Shown: positions 15,606 through 24,518 of the stretch, piece after piece
How the letters are laid out: each line of letters begins with the position of its first letter
Numbering within the stretch: the stretch's first letter is position 1
Virus record (IMG/VR): IMGVR_UViG_3300026484_000107
Span: 1-34,578 of that record
Strand: one strand, 5' to 3'
DNA from: a virus
DNA length: 34,578 nucleotides
Position numbers and translations under genes: made by a program
Notes under the pieces: model-generated
Database searches by the model: none
Seen by the model: the letters and a program-made list of their open reading frames with translations, nothing else
What the model was told of the DNA's origin: nothing

Positions 15606-17920
15606 CATATTTCTATTTCACCTATAAGGTTAGGTTCAGTTGTAGAACCTGTTGGTTCATCACTAGTGTTATCTGTAGTATAAGCCACTACTGGATCTAT
15701 AACATATTCACTTAATGTATTTATAACATCATGATCTTTAGTTTTACCTTTAGTATCAGAATCTTCAAATGTGTTAGCGTTAGCATTGATATTCGGTATA
15801 TAATATGGGATACAATCATTATAAACTTCTAAGTAAACTCTAGGAGTAGTTACTTCTCCTATGATTTCATTATGCTGGACATAACTATATGCTAAGCCAT
15901 CCATTTTTGTTTCACATAAAGTAATGTTGTTATCATTATCTATATAGAAACCATCTAATCTATCAGTAAAGTTATTAGCTAATGTTGCTATATGTGTCTT
16001 ATTAAGCTCTAGAGGTACCATAGAGGCATTTTCTACTCTTATGACACCCTTTGATACATGATTAACTCCAACAGCCGTATACTTCGAATATAGGCTCTTA
16101 GCATCATCAGAAGAATAAATCATCTGCGTAGTATAAGATGTTAGTTTATTAAATATAGAAATAAAGTTATTATTAAAATCTATAAACTGTTTATATATAT
16201 CAATATCTATTTCTGTAAATACTGTCAATAACTCAGTTATGGTTCTAACTGGGTCATAGAGTTCTATAAACTCTATCACTAGACCATTCTCTAATAATAA
16301 ATCATCTATACGAGTACCCTCTGGTCCTAACTCTATAACTCCTCTATCTAATATTCTATTAGCAACTGCTTTTATATCTGTACTTAAAGATAATGTTTCT
16401 ATATTACTATCAATAACTCTAACTAATTGAAATAGTCCTAATGTTTCTAATATAAAACTTCTATATTTCTTTTCATTAGATATATAATCTATAACTGGTA
16501 ATTTATCTAATATAACATCTACTATTTCACCTAGATCATCTTTAGTAAATAAGTTATCTATTAATCTATCTTTATCATAACTATTATGCACAACATTATT
16601 ATAATAATATTTATCTATTACTGGGTTATCTTCAGTACTATAGAGTAATGATATCATTTTTAATAAATATAGAAATCCTTGTTTAGGAGATAATGTATAG
16701 CTAGCTTTAGTATTTGGATCTGTGAAATATTTGATTAAGTTATACTTATTAGTAGTAGCCTTATAAATCCAGTTGTCCATAACTGTTTCTAAGAAATTTA
16801 AACCATAAACATCTAATAGTTTAATAGAGTTAATATCTAGTGTTTTAGTATCCTCTAAAAGGATATTTTTATTAGCTATTTTATTTTTAAATACATCTAT
16901 ATAAAAATCATCATCACCGTATTGATTACTATCAACAGTATCTGCTGTTAGTTGTGACATTATTAATGACTCAGTAGACCTAGATGTGTTTTCATCTAGT
17001 ATATAGCTGTCATTAAGCGGTATAGACACTATTTCAGGTTCAGATGGTACAAAAATAGATTCTTTTAAATTAGGATTAGTTTTTAAATAAGATTCTTTAA
17101 ATCCTAAAACTAGTTTACCAGCACCTACGTTATTAGCTTGAAATATTTTATCTAGAATTATCTCTAGTGTATTTTCTTTACCTACATGTTTTTTAAGATA
17201 CTCTAAGTTATTATATAACCACCATAATGATTTTTTATTAAGTACTTGTACATTTTCCCATAAATTAAAATTAGATCTAAAATAGTGTTCTAAATGAAAC
17301 ATATTAGCTTCATTAGTAAATACTTTAGATAACCTAATATTCATAATTTTATTAGGTAATGTAGAGTATAATACACTTAATAATGAAGTTAAATATAACT
17401 CATCGGTTATATTGTATTCTCTTAGATACCATCTATCTAAAAATAATTTAATATAGTCATTGATAGCATTAATTAAATATAGTTCTTGATCTTCTATTAA
17501 AAATTTATTATATGCTAATATTGTGCCATCTTCAGCATTTATAGCATATTCTAAATCAACTGGATTTATACAACCATCTATATACCCTATATCATTTGGG
17601 TACTTTAATACTAAATCTAAATAACTAGAACCTTTCTCTAAAAGTAATTTTTTAGTATCAGTATATTCGTCTAAAAGTTCTTTAGTTAATAATTCTAGAG
17701 TATTAGTTTCTAAAACTGTTACATAAACATCGTTATTTGTAAAATGTTTCATACCTGCTAGGTTTAAAAAATATTTCCACTGATGTTTATCTGAAGGTAT
17801 ATCTATACCATATTTAAGTTTTAAACTATTATTTATTTGTATCGGTATATCTGATATTTTAATAACTATAGATTTAGCTAATAAAATGTTATCTGATATA
17901 TACTTTTCTATAGTATACAT
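15605..17920 (-). CDS. Large unknown protein, 771 aa, possibly virion-associated
   Basis: The open frame extends to 17962, but the ATG at 17920 (MYTIEKYISDNILL) has AAAGGA upstream and is chosen. The protein is largely helical with many Tyr/Leu/Asn. It has Trp-rich spots (WKYFLNLAGMKHF near 43; KKSLWWLYNNLEYLKKH near 240) and a strand-rich C-terminal third ending in a Thr/Asp-rich tail (TTDNTSDEPTGSTTEP). There are no nucleotide-binding or hydrolase motifs. It is divergent from the portal gene with only 23 bases between start codons. Its size and position suit a head or tail component; that is inference from context only. Confidence 0.8.
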   Translation of the reverse strand: MYTIEKYISDNILLAKSIVIKISDIPIQINNSLKLKYGIDIPSDKHQWKYFLNLAGMKHFTNNDVYVTVLETNTLELLTKELLDEYTDTKKLLLEKGSSYLDLVLKYPNDIGYIDGCINPVDLEYAINAEDGTILAYNKFLIEDQELYLINAINDYIKLFLDRWYLREYNITDELYLTSLLSVLYSTLPNKIMNIRLSKVFTNEANMFHLEHYFRSNFNLWENVQVLNKKSLWWLYNNLEYLKKHVGKENTLEIILDKIFQANNVGAGKLVLGFKESYLKTNPNLKESIFVPSEPEIVSIPLNDSYILDENTSRSTESLIMSQLTADTVDSNQYGDDDFYIDVFKNKIANKNILLEDTKTLDINSIKLLDVYGLNFLETVMDNWIYKATTNKYNLIKYFTDPNTKASYTLSPKQGFLYLLKMISLLYSTEDNPVIDKYYYNNVVHNSYDKDRLIDNLFTKDDLGEIVDVILDKLPVIDYISNEKKYRSFILETLGLFQLVRVIDSNIETLSLSTDIKAVANRILDRGVIELGPEGTRIDDLLLENGLVIEFIELYDPVRTITELLTVFTEIDIDIYKQFIDFNNNFISIFNKLTSYTTQMIYSSDDAKSLYSKYTAVGVNHVSKGVIRVENASMVPLELNKTHIATLANNFTDRLDGFYIDNDNNITLCETKMDGLAYSYVQHNEIIGEVTTPRVYLEVYNDCIPYYIPNINANANTFEDSDTKGKTKDHDVINTLSEYVIDPVVAYTTDNTSDEPTGSTTEPNLIGEIEI

Positions 17921-17943
17921 AAATGAATCCTTTGGAGTTAAAA

Positions 17944-20490
17944 ATGAAAAGCAGTAAAGCAAAAATACCTAAATTAATTAATGATAATGATGAAAACAAA
18001 GCCATATTCAGTAAATTAACAAAAGCTAAAAATAGTACCACTAATATTGCTAATAGTCTCGGTGATCTAAAGCAAATTAATGCTAGCACTATCGAAAGAA
18101 TTAAAAATAATGAAGATATAACACAACTATTCCCAGATGTAGAATTATCTATACAAATTTTAACTTCTTCTATTTTAGCACCTAATGATATGTTAACACC
18201 TACTATTAAATATGTTAAACCAGAACTCAATATTGGTACTGAAGTAAATGATTTATTAAGTAGTGAAATTAGTACTTTTATTAATAAAGAATATGATTTA
18301 ATAGAAAAGCTTCCAGTTATGATTAGAGAAGCACTATTCACAAAAGGTAGTTATGTAGAAGCCATTATACCAGAAGCTAGTATAGATGAAATAATAAATA
18401 GTGATTTATATGTATCTAGTGAAAACATGACAGAATATCTAGATGGTATAAGTGATATAGGTTTATTAGGTGATATAGGTAATGAATCATTAGATCTATC
18501 TGAATTTGTGAGTGAAGATATCAATCCTAAAAAAATAGAAATTAGTATTGAAGATTTAAATGTAACTATAAGTGATGATTATAAAGTATTAATAACACCA
18601 TTAGCATATACTAAAGATATTGATAATAAAGTAAATAATAAACTAAGTTTAGAATCTATAAATATTTCTACAGAAGAGAATAATTTACTAGATGAATTAT
18701 TCAGAACACCTAGTTATCAAGATGAACCTTTTATAGCAGTTAAAACTGCTGATGAAACTATTAGAAAATCTATAGGTAAACCATTAGTTATGAAGCTACC
18801 TACAGAATCTGTTATCCCTGTACATAGTGTTAATGATGTAACAGAACATTTAGGTTATTTTATTTTATTAGATCAAAATGGTACTCCTGTAAAAACTAAT
18901 TTTAAACATATAGATGATGATATGATAGGTAATCTTATAGCTAAGAAAGATACTAAACTAAATATTATTAATAAAGCTAAAAAAGCATTACACGGTATAA
19001 CTAAAAAAGATCCTGTTGTTAAAGATATGAAAAATATCTATAATAGTATAATAGAAAATACTTTAAAGAAAAAATTAGCTACAGGTAGTTATAATGGTAT
19101 AGCCACTATTTCTGATGCTGAAGATGTTTACCAGACTATGTTCTTTAGAGGATTAGAAGGTAAAAAAACTAGATTACTTTATGTACCTAAACAAATGTTA
19201 GAATATTTTGCATTTGATTATAGAGATAATGGTACTGGTAAAAGTATGTTAGAAAAAGTATCTATGTTATTTAGTATTAGAAGTATATTGTTATTCACTA
19301 GATTAATGGCTAATATTAAAAACTCTGTAACTACTACAGAAATAACAGCTAAGTTAGATGATGATGATATGAACCCAGAAGTAACTATGGAACAAATCAT
19401 TTCTGAAACTATGAAAACTAGACAGACACAGTTACCTATCGGTGTTACTAAAATAGATGATCTAGTAGACTGGAGTCATAAAGTAGGATTTAAATATAAT
19501 TTTAAACATCCTAGATTACCAGATATAGATATTGATATTAACGATACTAATACTAGTAAAGTAGTTCCTGATGATGAATTAGACGATATGATTCAAGAAC
19601 ACATCATCATGAGTTTTGGTCTAACAACTGAATTAGTTAAAAGTGGGTATGATCCAGATTTTGCCACTACTGTAGTTGCTAAGAACATATTATTAGCTAA
19701 AAGAGTAATAATGCTACAAGGTAAGTTTACTAAACATTTAAGTAGTTATATCAGAAAGTTAATACTTAATGACCCTAGAATATATGATAAAGTTAAAGAT
19801 ATTTTTAAAAATAATCTTTCTAGTATTAAGAAAAGATTAAAGAATGTTGATGGTATTAAAAAAATAAAATCTGATGATATTTTTATAGACTATTTAACTA
19901 AAACATATATACATGATTTAAAAGTAGAATTACCTAAACCAGAAGTTACTGAAAGTAACAATATGAAAGATCTTTTTGATGAATACACTAGTTCATTAGA
20001 TGATTATCTAGATATCATATTAAGTAGTGATGCTTTACCAGATGAATTACTTGGAGACATGAGTGATAAAGTTGATAGTATTAAAACTATTATGAAAACT
20101 ATATTAACTAAAAAATGGATGACTGATAATGGTTATATGCCTGAGATTAGTCAGTTCTTAACAAGAGATGAAGATGGTAAACCAGTATTCAATCTGTTAG
20201 AAGAATATGCTGAGTATAGTAAAACATTAGCTGATGTGATTTTACCATTCCTTAAAAGTAATAGTAAATTTGTAGATAAGCTTGATGAAAAAATAGAAAA
20301 GATAGAAAATGATGAAGATGATGACGAAGATGATAGTGTTGATGATGACAGTACCGATAGTGGTGATGTTGCTGCTACCAGTGGTGATAGTGATACCGGT
20401 GATACTGATGAGGATGTTGGTGACACTGAAGAGGGTGTAGAAGCTCCTGAGGAAGAACCAAAAGAAGATGATGAAGATATAGAAATATAA
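17944..20490 (+). CDS. Portal protein (phage head-tail connector)
   Basis: The portal is the dodecameric ring through which DNA enters the head. The 848-residue protein has a segment near residues 405-460 typical of large-phage portals: RLLYVPKQMLEYFAFDYRD, GTGKSMLEKVSMLF, then RSILLFTRLMANIKNSV. This recalls the T4 gp20-type wing and stem; GTGKS here is part of the portal motif rather than a P-loop. A helical region with HIIMSFGLTTELVKSGYD follows near 555. The last 60 residues are almost all Asp/Glu/Ser/Thr. The open frame begins at ATG 17923, but that ATG has no ribosome binding site; ATG 17944 has TTTGGAG 5-6 bases upstream and is preferred. It is divergent from the 771-residue gene and convergent with the 470-residue gene. 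Confidence 0.75.
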   Translation: MKSSKAKIPKLINDNDENKAIFSKLTKAKNSTTNIANSLGDLKQINASTIERIKNNEDITQLFPDVELSIQILTSSILAPNDMLTPTIKYVKPELNIGTEVNDLLSSEISTFINKEYDLIEKLPVMIREALFTKGSYVEAIIPEASIDEIINSDLYVSSENMTEYLDGISDIGLLGDIGNESLDLSEFVSEDINPKKIEISIEDLNVTISDDYKVLITPLAYTKDIDNKVNNKLSLESINISTEENNLLDELFRTPSYQDEPFIAVKTADETIRKSIGKPLVMKLPTESVIPVHSVNDVTEHLGYFILLDQNGTPVKTNFKHIDDDMIGNLIAKKDTKLNIINKAKKALHGITKKDPVVKDMKNIYNSIIENTLKKKLATGSYNGIATISDAEDVYQTMFFRGLEGKKTRLLYVPKQMLEYFAFDYRDNGTGKSMLEKVSMLFSIRSILLFTRLMANIKNSVTTTEITAKLDDDDMNPEVTMEQIISETMKTRQTQLPIGVTKIDDLVDWSHKVGFKYNFKHPRLPDIDIDINDTNTSKVVPDDELDDMIQEHIIMSFGLTTELVKSGYDPDFATTVVAKNILLAKRVIMLQGKFTKHLSSYIRKLILNDPRIYDKVKDIFKNNLSSIKKRLKNVDGIKKIKSDDIFIDYLTKTYIHDLKVELPKPEVTESNNMKDLFDEYTSSLDDYLDIILSSDALPDELLGDMSDKVDSIKTIMKTILTKKWMTDNGYMPEISQFLTRDEDGKPVFNLLEEYAEYSKTLADVILPFLKSNSKFVDKLDEKIEKIENDEDDDEDDSVDDDSTDSGDVAATSGDSDTGDTDEDVGDTEEGVEAPEEEPKEDDEDIEI

Positions 20491-20499
20491 AAAAATAAA

Positions 20500-20533
20500 A
20501 TATACTAGGTAGCTTATAAGCTACCTAGTATAT
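20500..20533. terminator. Perfect 34-base palindrome between convergent genes
   Basis: The hairpin (ATATACTAGGTAGCTTA and its mirror) has the centre CTTATAAG, as at 1363-1392 and 3926-3957. On the minus strand it is followed by TTTTATTTTTTT, so it is a good intrinsic terminator for the 20544-21956 gene. The plus-strand side (after the portal) has only a short U-containing stretch. Confidence 0.75.
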
Positions 20534-20543
20534 GTGTTTAATA

Positions 20544-21956
20544 TTATACCACAGTTTTAGTTAATATTTCTATTAACTCTGGGTAGTCTAATGCAGAAAT
20601 AATGAGTTGTTCGTTCACAGGCACATTATATGGAAAAATACCTATACTTAAACTATTCACTGGATTGATTCTAACTAATTTACCAGAAGTAGTTAAAATA
20701 TATTCATCACCACTTTCTATATGTTCAAACTTAATGACCATAGGAAATTGAATACCAGGTACTTTGATATTTAATTCTATAGGTATTGCTAGTTTATATT
20801 CTTCAAATAGATCTTTTATTTTAGATTCATCTAAAGTTACTTTAGGAACCATAGTTATTTCAATCCCACTATCAGCAATAGATGTATTATTATATCCCGG
20901 ATTAATACCTACCGGTCGACCATATGGTGTATTAGGTTTATTATTATCAAATTCTGGATGCATACCCATTGGTCGACCATATGGTGTATTAAATGGACTA
21001 TTTGGATTATAACAACCACTATTAAAAAACGGTGTACCGATAGCTTGTGCTCTCCTTTGAAATGTTGTTGTGCGACCATATACATCTTCATTTGCACTAT
21101 TTATTTTTTGTTCTTCCATTTTATTTTCCTTTTCACTTGTTACTCTATTTATTTTAATTTCTAACTCATCATCCAAATCAGATAGTAAATAAACCATAGT
21201 CTTATCATTAGCTTTAGTTAATAACATAACCTCTGGTTCATTACGTCCATTAAAAATGATATCAAGATCAGGATCAAAACCGTTATTTATTATCTCTATC
21301 ATTTTATCGATATACTCTTCTTTACCCTTAGCAGTTCTTCTATCATTTTTCACTAATATTTCCTTTAACATATTTTTATTTAAAGAACTATAATTTTTAG
21401 CATTTACCAACATTTCATAATAGGTATTAACTAAAATTATTAGTTCAGTATAGCTAGGTCTATGTTCAGTAATTTCGCTATACCATGATGATAGATCATG
21501 AAATGTTTTAATTCCTGCATTTAAGAAATTATAAATACTTATGCGGTTAGAATTAATATTTTTAGCATCGAATACTGTTATGCCGGCAGGAATATCTGCT
21601 AAATCTTTAATAAAGTCATAAGTTAATACACCATCATCATAGGTATACTTTACATACGTGAGTGCAATAGGTTGTGTATGTGTCATATGGTTATATTCTA
21701 AATCTTTTAATATGTTACCACTATCTGTCTTTATAACAATATTTAGATCATTCATATCTCTAATGTAGATCTTTTTTATTAATTCAATACCAGAATCAAT
21801 AATAGCATTAGTTATTGGTATCTCCCCATTACCTTGGTCTTTAAGTTCATTATGTACTAAGCACATATTTAAAATATGTACCAACTTGTAATAACCTTTT
21901 TCATCTCTACTAAACTTTAAATCATTTTGTCTTAATACAAATTCACCTTGTAACAT
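20544..21956 (-). CDS. Unknown protein with a Pro/Gly/Arg-rich linker, 470 aa
   Basis: The open frame begins at a TTG (21974). The ATG at 21956 (MLQGEFVLRQ) has AAAAGGA 7 bases upstream and is chosen. Residues about 1-280 are a mixed alpha/beta domain. Residues about 285-365 form a low-complexity linker with RTTTFQRRAQAIGTPFF and two tandem copies of NTPYGRPxGxxP, 19 residues apart. A strand-rich C-terminal domain follows (IPIELNIKVPGIQFPMVIKF). Two folded parts joined by a flexible, arginine-containing linker suggest an adaptor. No catalytic motif is visible and I do not recognise the family. It lies downstream of the AAA+ ATPase gene. Confidence 0.75.
   Translation of the reverse strand: MLQGEFVLRQNDLKFSRDEKGYYKLVHILNMCLVHNELKDQGNGEIPITNAIIDSGIELIKKIYIRDMNDLNIVIKTDSGNILKDLEYNHMTHTQPIALTYVKYTYDDGVLTYDFIKDLADIPAGITVFDAKNINSNRISIYNFLNAGIKTFHDLSSWYSEITEHRPSYTELIILVNTYYEMLVNAKNYSSLNKNMLKEILVKNDRRTAKGKEEYIDKMIEIINNGFDPDLDIIFNGRNEPEVMLLTKANDKTMVYLLSDLDDELEIKINRVTSEKENKMEEQKINSANEDVYGRTTTFQRRAQAIGTPFFNSGCYNPNSPFNTPYGRPMGMHPEFDNNKPNTPYGRPVGINPGYNNTSIADSGIEITMVPKVTLDESKIKDLFEEYKLAIPIELNIKVPGIQFPMVIKFEHIESGDEYILTTSGKLVRINPVNSLSIGIFPYNVPVNEQLIISALDYPELIEILTKTVV
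20905..20988 (-). repeat. 57-bp tandem duplication in the linker of the 470-aa gene
   Basis: The stretch GGTCGACCATATGGTGTATT occurs twice, 57 bases apart, encoding the two NTPYGRP units. Near identity at the DNA level implies a recent duplication. Confidence 0.75.
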
Positions 21957-22004
21957 TTTATTTCCTTTTTTCAATTATTGTTATTCTTATCAATATCATT
22001 TTAA

Positions 22005-22036
22005 TATACTAGACAGATTATAATCTGTCTAGTATA
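22005..22036 (-). terminator. Perfect 32-base palindrome after the AAA+ gene
   Basis: A self-complementary hairpin (TATACTAGACAGATTA and its mirror), with the centre ATTATAAT, lies two bases past the AAA+ stop codon. It sits between two genes read in the same direction and has no U run behind it. It may be a processing or stability element rather than a terminator. Confidence 0.55.
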
Positions 22037-22038
22037 CA

Positions 22039-23064
22039 CTAATTGCTATCTACCAAATTTAGTTCAATGATTATATCTTTATCTTTACAATAGATAATAT
22101 CATTTTCTATTTTAATAACAGAATCATTGTTTATTCTAATATTTATAGTTGGACTAAAATTATTAGGATTAGGACTATTAGAATTTTCATCTTTATTAAT
22201 AATTTCTTTAAGATCCATATAAATATATTGACCGTTATCAAAATCATACTTAGTTAAAGTTCTATTTCTAGAACTAACATTATATTCCTTAATGATTTTA
22301 TTATCATTATCGACTTTATATGCCTTAGCTGGCACAACTTTGATTACACTACCTAATGTTTTAAGATTAAGTATTTTTATTAACTCTGATAATTTTTTAT
22401 CAGGTGTTATTTTATGTTCACTTACTAATGTTTGTAAATGATCAAAACTAAAAATAGTACTACGCTCATATATTTTCAATAAGTCGTTATAAAATTCTTC
22501 ACTAACATTTTTCTCAGTACAATATTCATCAATAACATCTCTTTCAACTCTATCGAATTCAATATGGTACCTGATTCTACCAGGTCTATCCCGTATAAAT
22601 CTAGATACAATATTTTTATCATTTTCTGTTAAGATGAACATCTTTTTACCACCAAGACTATTGGAAAACATAGTCAACATATTCTCCTGTACATATACAG
22701 GAAACATTTTACCGAATTCATCAAAGATAATTATTGCATTATCTAATTGTTCTATAAGTTCAGCTAGTTCTAAGTCACCATTAATATTAGATACAATAAC
22801 AACATACATGTTATCTTTAAGTGCTAAATTACCTATCATATTAGCTAATTCACTTTTACCACTACCAGGTATACCTGTTAATAATACACCTAGTGAACCT
22901 TCTTTAAGTTTAAAGGTATTGTAAAAATGTAATGCATAGTTGGCACTTTTACCATAAATATGTTTTGGTACGTCAAGATATGGTTTATCATTTAACACTA
23001 ATGTATATTGTTTATTTTCTAATTTAACTACTTTATAAACACCCACAGGCATATTCACAGACAT
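22039..23064 (-). CDS. AAA+ ATPase
   Basis: The 341-residue protein has a complete AAA+ core: Walker A GIPGSGKS (64-71), Walker B IIIFDE (111-116), a sensor-1-like FILTEND near 142-148 and an arginine-rich FIRDRPGRIRY (about 155-165) that suits the sensor/arginine-finger region. The N-terminal 60 residues and a C-terminal domain (about 250-341, strand-rich, ending NLVDSN) are not recognised. Such phage ATPases remodel replication, packaging or polymerase complexes; which one is unknown. The ATG follows AAGGATTAACT, 2 bases after the stop of the 119-residue gene, at the end of an operon of small genes. Confidence 0.85.
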   Translation of the reverse strand: MSVNMPVGVYKVVKLENKQYTLVLNDKPYLDVPKHIYGKSANYALHFYNTFKLKEGSLGVLLTGIPGSGKSELANMIGNLALKDNMYVVIVSNINGDLELAELIEQLDNAIIIFDEFGKMFPVYVQENMLTMFSNSLGGKKMFILTENDKNIVSRFIRDRPGRIRYHIEFDRVERDVIDEYCTEKNVSEEFYNDLLKIYERSTIFSFDHLQTLVSEHKITPDKKLSELIKILNLKTLGSVIKVVPAKAYKVDNDNKIIKEYNVSSRNRTLTKYDFDNGQYIYMDLKEIINKDENSNSPNPNNFSPTINIRINNDSVIKIENDIIYCKDKDIIIELNLVDSN

Positions 23065-23066
23065 AG

Positions 23067-23426
23067 TTAATCCTTAAAGAACTTTAACATAGTATCTGTT
23101 AAATTATTAGTTATGACGATAGCTAAATTATTCAATACATATTCTATTTCTGGGTTATTTATACTAACATAAACTTTTTCACCATTTATAAAAATATAAT
23201 CAATATCTGTTACATCAGCATCTGCAACTAATTTCATTTCTCCAGAAATACAAAGTATGTTTATTTTTATTTTAGTTAAATTAGGAAAATCTATTTCAAC
23301 CTTTAATGGTTCTAATAACTCGTTATCTTTACCACCAAGCATACTAGCTACAATACCTACATTATAGGATATAGCTTCTTTTTTTTCTAATAACAAGTTA
23401 TATATTTTATTTTTAACACTAGACAT
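23067..23426 (-). CDS. Unknown protein, 119 aa
   Basis: The protein starts MSSVKNKIYNLLLEKKEAIS. A helical N-terminus is followed by a series of beta strands (IKINILCISGEMKLVADADV, IDYIFINGEKVYVSI) and a final helix. This suits a small beta-sandwich or binding domain, but no family is recognised. The ribosome binding site AAAGGA is inside the 45-residue gene upstream, and the start overlaps that gene by 8 bases. It directly precedes the AAA+ gene, so it may be an adaptor of the ATPase (inference from position). Confidence 0.7.
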   Translation of the reverse strand: MSSVKNKIYNLLLEKKEAISYNVGIVASMLGGKDNELLEPLKVEIDFPNLTKIKINILCISGEMKLVADADVTDIDYIFINGEKVYVSINNPEIEYVLNNLAIVITNNLTDTMLKFFKD

Positions 23427-23556
23427 CTTTTTCCTTTAAAAAAGTTTTAGGAATATATACAGTACCTGTGAAATTAGCATCGTTAACAAATATAACAGAT
23501 TTTAAATTTTGATAATCTATTTTAATAGTATTTCCTAATATATTCAATACTAACAT
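23419..23556 (-). CDS. Very small protein, 45 aa
   Basis: This short frame reads MLVLNILGNTIKIDYQNLKS, then VIFVNDANFTGTVYIPK, ending KEKDV. It starts one base into the stop of the upstream gene (TGATG), with GAGG 7 bases before the ATG. It ends 8 bases inside the next gene and carries that gene's ribosome binding site. Both junctions show the coupling typical of this operon, and it exactly fills a gap between genes, so I regard it as real. It looks like a small strand-rich domain; its function is unknown. Confidence 0.65.
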   Translation of the reverse strand: MLVLNILGNTIKIDYQNLKSVIFVNDANFTGTVYIPKTFLKEKDV

Positions 23557-24038
23557 CACGCCACCTCTTCTAATTCCTCAGGACCCTTAGGTGCTTCTTC
23601 TCCAAAGTATTTATAAACTTGTTTAACTAAAATATTAGTATATTTAATGCTAGTCCAAGTTAAACTTATATCTTTGTACGCATCATGTAGATGTTTTCTA
23701 TCTAGATACATGATATTAAAAATAGCTACATCATCAAGATATCTAAAATGCAATAGGTTAAGTAGTGCTGAAGGATCTAAACCTAATTCAGTATTACCTT
23801 TAGCATGATATTCTTGTTTAGTAGCCTCTAACACATTTTGTGCATCATTTACAATTTCTAAATACCTAGTAGGATTTTCATTTCTAAATTCAGCTAATTT
23901 AGCTTTTAGGCGTCTTGTTATTTTCTTTCTAACTCTTTTACCTCTAGTTTCATTTTCATCTATACTAAAAAGTAATAAGAACATTACTGTTCCTAACAAA
24001 AGTTCTCTTTCAGTTACTATTCTATTTGTGTCAATCAT
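23556..24038 (-). CDS. Unknown helical protein, 160 aa
   Basis: ATG 24036-24038 directly follows the TAA of the repeat-protein gene, with AAAAAGGAAAAATAA upstream that lies inside the repeat gene's last codons. The protein has a hydrophobic stretch at 13-26 (LLLGTVMFLLLFSI), then a basic segment (RGKRVRKKITRRLKAKLAEF) and a helical body, ending EELEEVA. The hydrophobic stretch is too short and too close to charged residues to be a confident membrane anchor. The family is not recognised. Confidence 0.7.
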   Translation of the reverse strand: MIDTNRIVTERELLLGTVMFLLLFSIDENETRGKRVRKKITRRLKAKLAEFRNENPTRYLEIVNDAQNVLEATKQEYHAKGNTELGLDPSALLNLLHFRYLDDVAIFNIMYLDRKHLHDAYKDISLTWTSIKYTNILVKQVYKYFGEEAPKGPEELEEVA

Positions 24039-24482
24039 TTATTTTTCCTTTTTCTTATAGTTGGCTACAGCTAATCTAACTTCGTAATCATTATCGTCTT
24101 TAAGCTGTTCATGATATTTATCAGAATATCTAGCCACAGCTACCCTTACACACCAATAATCATCGTCCTTTAACTGTTCATGATATTTATCACTATATTC
24201 AGCTACTGCTACTCTAACATGCCAATCTTCATGCGTCACTAATTCTCCATGTAACACATCTGTTAACCAGCTCATATCTCTGGCATCATTCAACTTAGAT
24301 ATATACAGATCTCTAGCTTTACCAGTATACTTTTCAGATATAATCTTTACAGCTTCATCGTATGTACCTTCAAAACACCCTATTTCATATATACTATCTT
24401 TGATAGTTATAACTCTTTTCTTCTCACAGCAGTTTATAGCGAACCCATCTATAAATGGTCCTTTTGTAGTCACATTATTCAT
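24039..24482 (-). CDS. 23-residue-repeat (HEAT/LRV-like) protein, short copy
   Basis: This 147-residue protein is a paralogue of the 166-747 protein. The N-terminal 88 residues align without gaps (KG-IDGFAI, KRVIT, IGC-EGTYDEA, ISEKYTG-ARD, WLTD). The repeat array then has only units 89-111 and 112-134 and a partial 135-144. The 46-residue length difference is exactly two 23-residue units. AAAAAGGAAATAA precedes the ATG. It heads the small-gene operon that ends with the AAA+ ATPase. A protein-binding solenoid is inferred from the repeat type; the partner is unknown. Confidence 0.82.
   Translation of the reverse strand: MNNVTTKGPFIDGFAINCCEKKRVITIKDSIYEIGCFEGTYDEAVKIISEKYTGKARDLYISKLNDARDMSWLTDVLHGELVTHEDWHVRVAVAEYSDKYHEQLKDDDYWCVRVAVARYSDKYHEQLKDDNDYEVRLAVANYKKKEK
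24051..24218 (-). repeat. 69-bp coding tandem repeat, about 2.4 units
   Basis: This is the DNA of the 23-residue repeats in the short paralogue, in the same register as the array at 178-483. Confidence 0.75.
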
Positions 24483-24518
24483 TTATTTCCTTTTTGTTTG
24501 TATTGTACCGAAATATCC

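Noticed and set aside
17923-17946. ATG 17923 as portal start
   Set aside because: No ribosome binding site upstream; ATG 17944 has TTTGGAG at good spacing.
17889-18341. Minus-strand open frame of 150 codons across the portal start
   Set aside because: It is antisense to the portal gene and overlaps the start of the 771-residue gene; the composition is hydrophobic and Ser-rich as expected of a shadow.
18961-19260. GTGKS in the portal as an ATP-binding P-loop
   Set aside because: It lies within the conserved portal segment (FAFDY ... GTGKSMLE) and has no Walker B partner.
20151-20426. Ser-rich minus-strand frame
   Set aside because: It arises from the Asp/Ser/Glu-rich portal tail read backwards.
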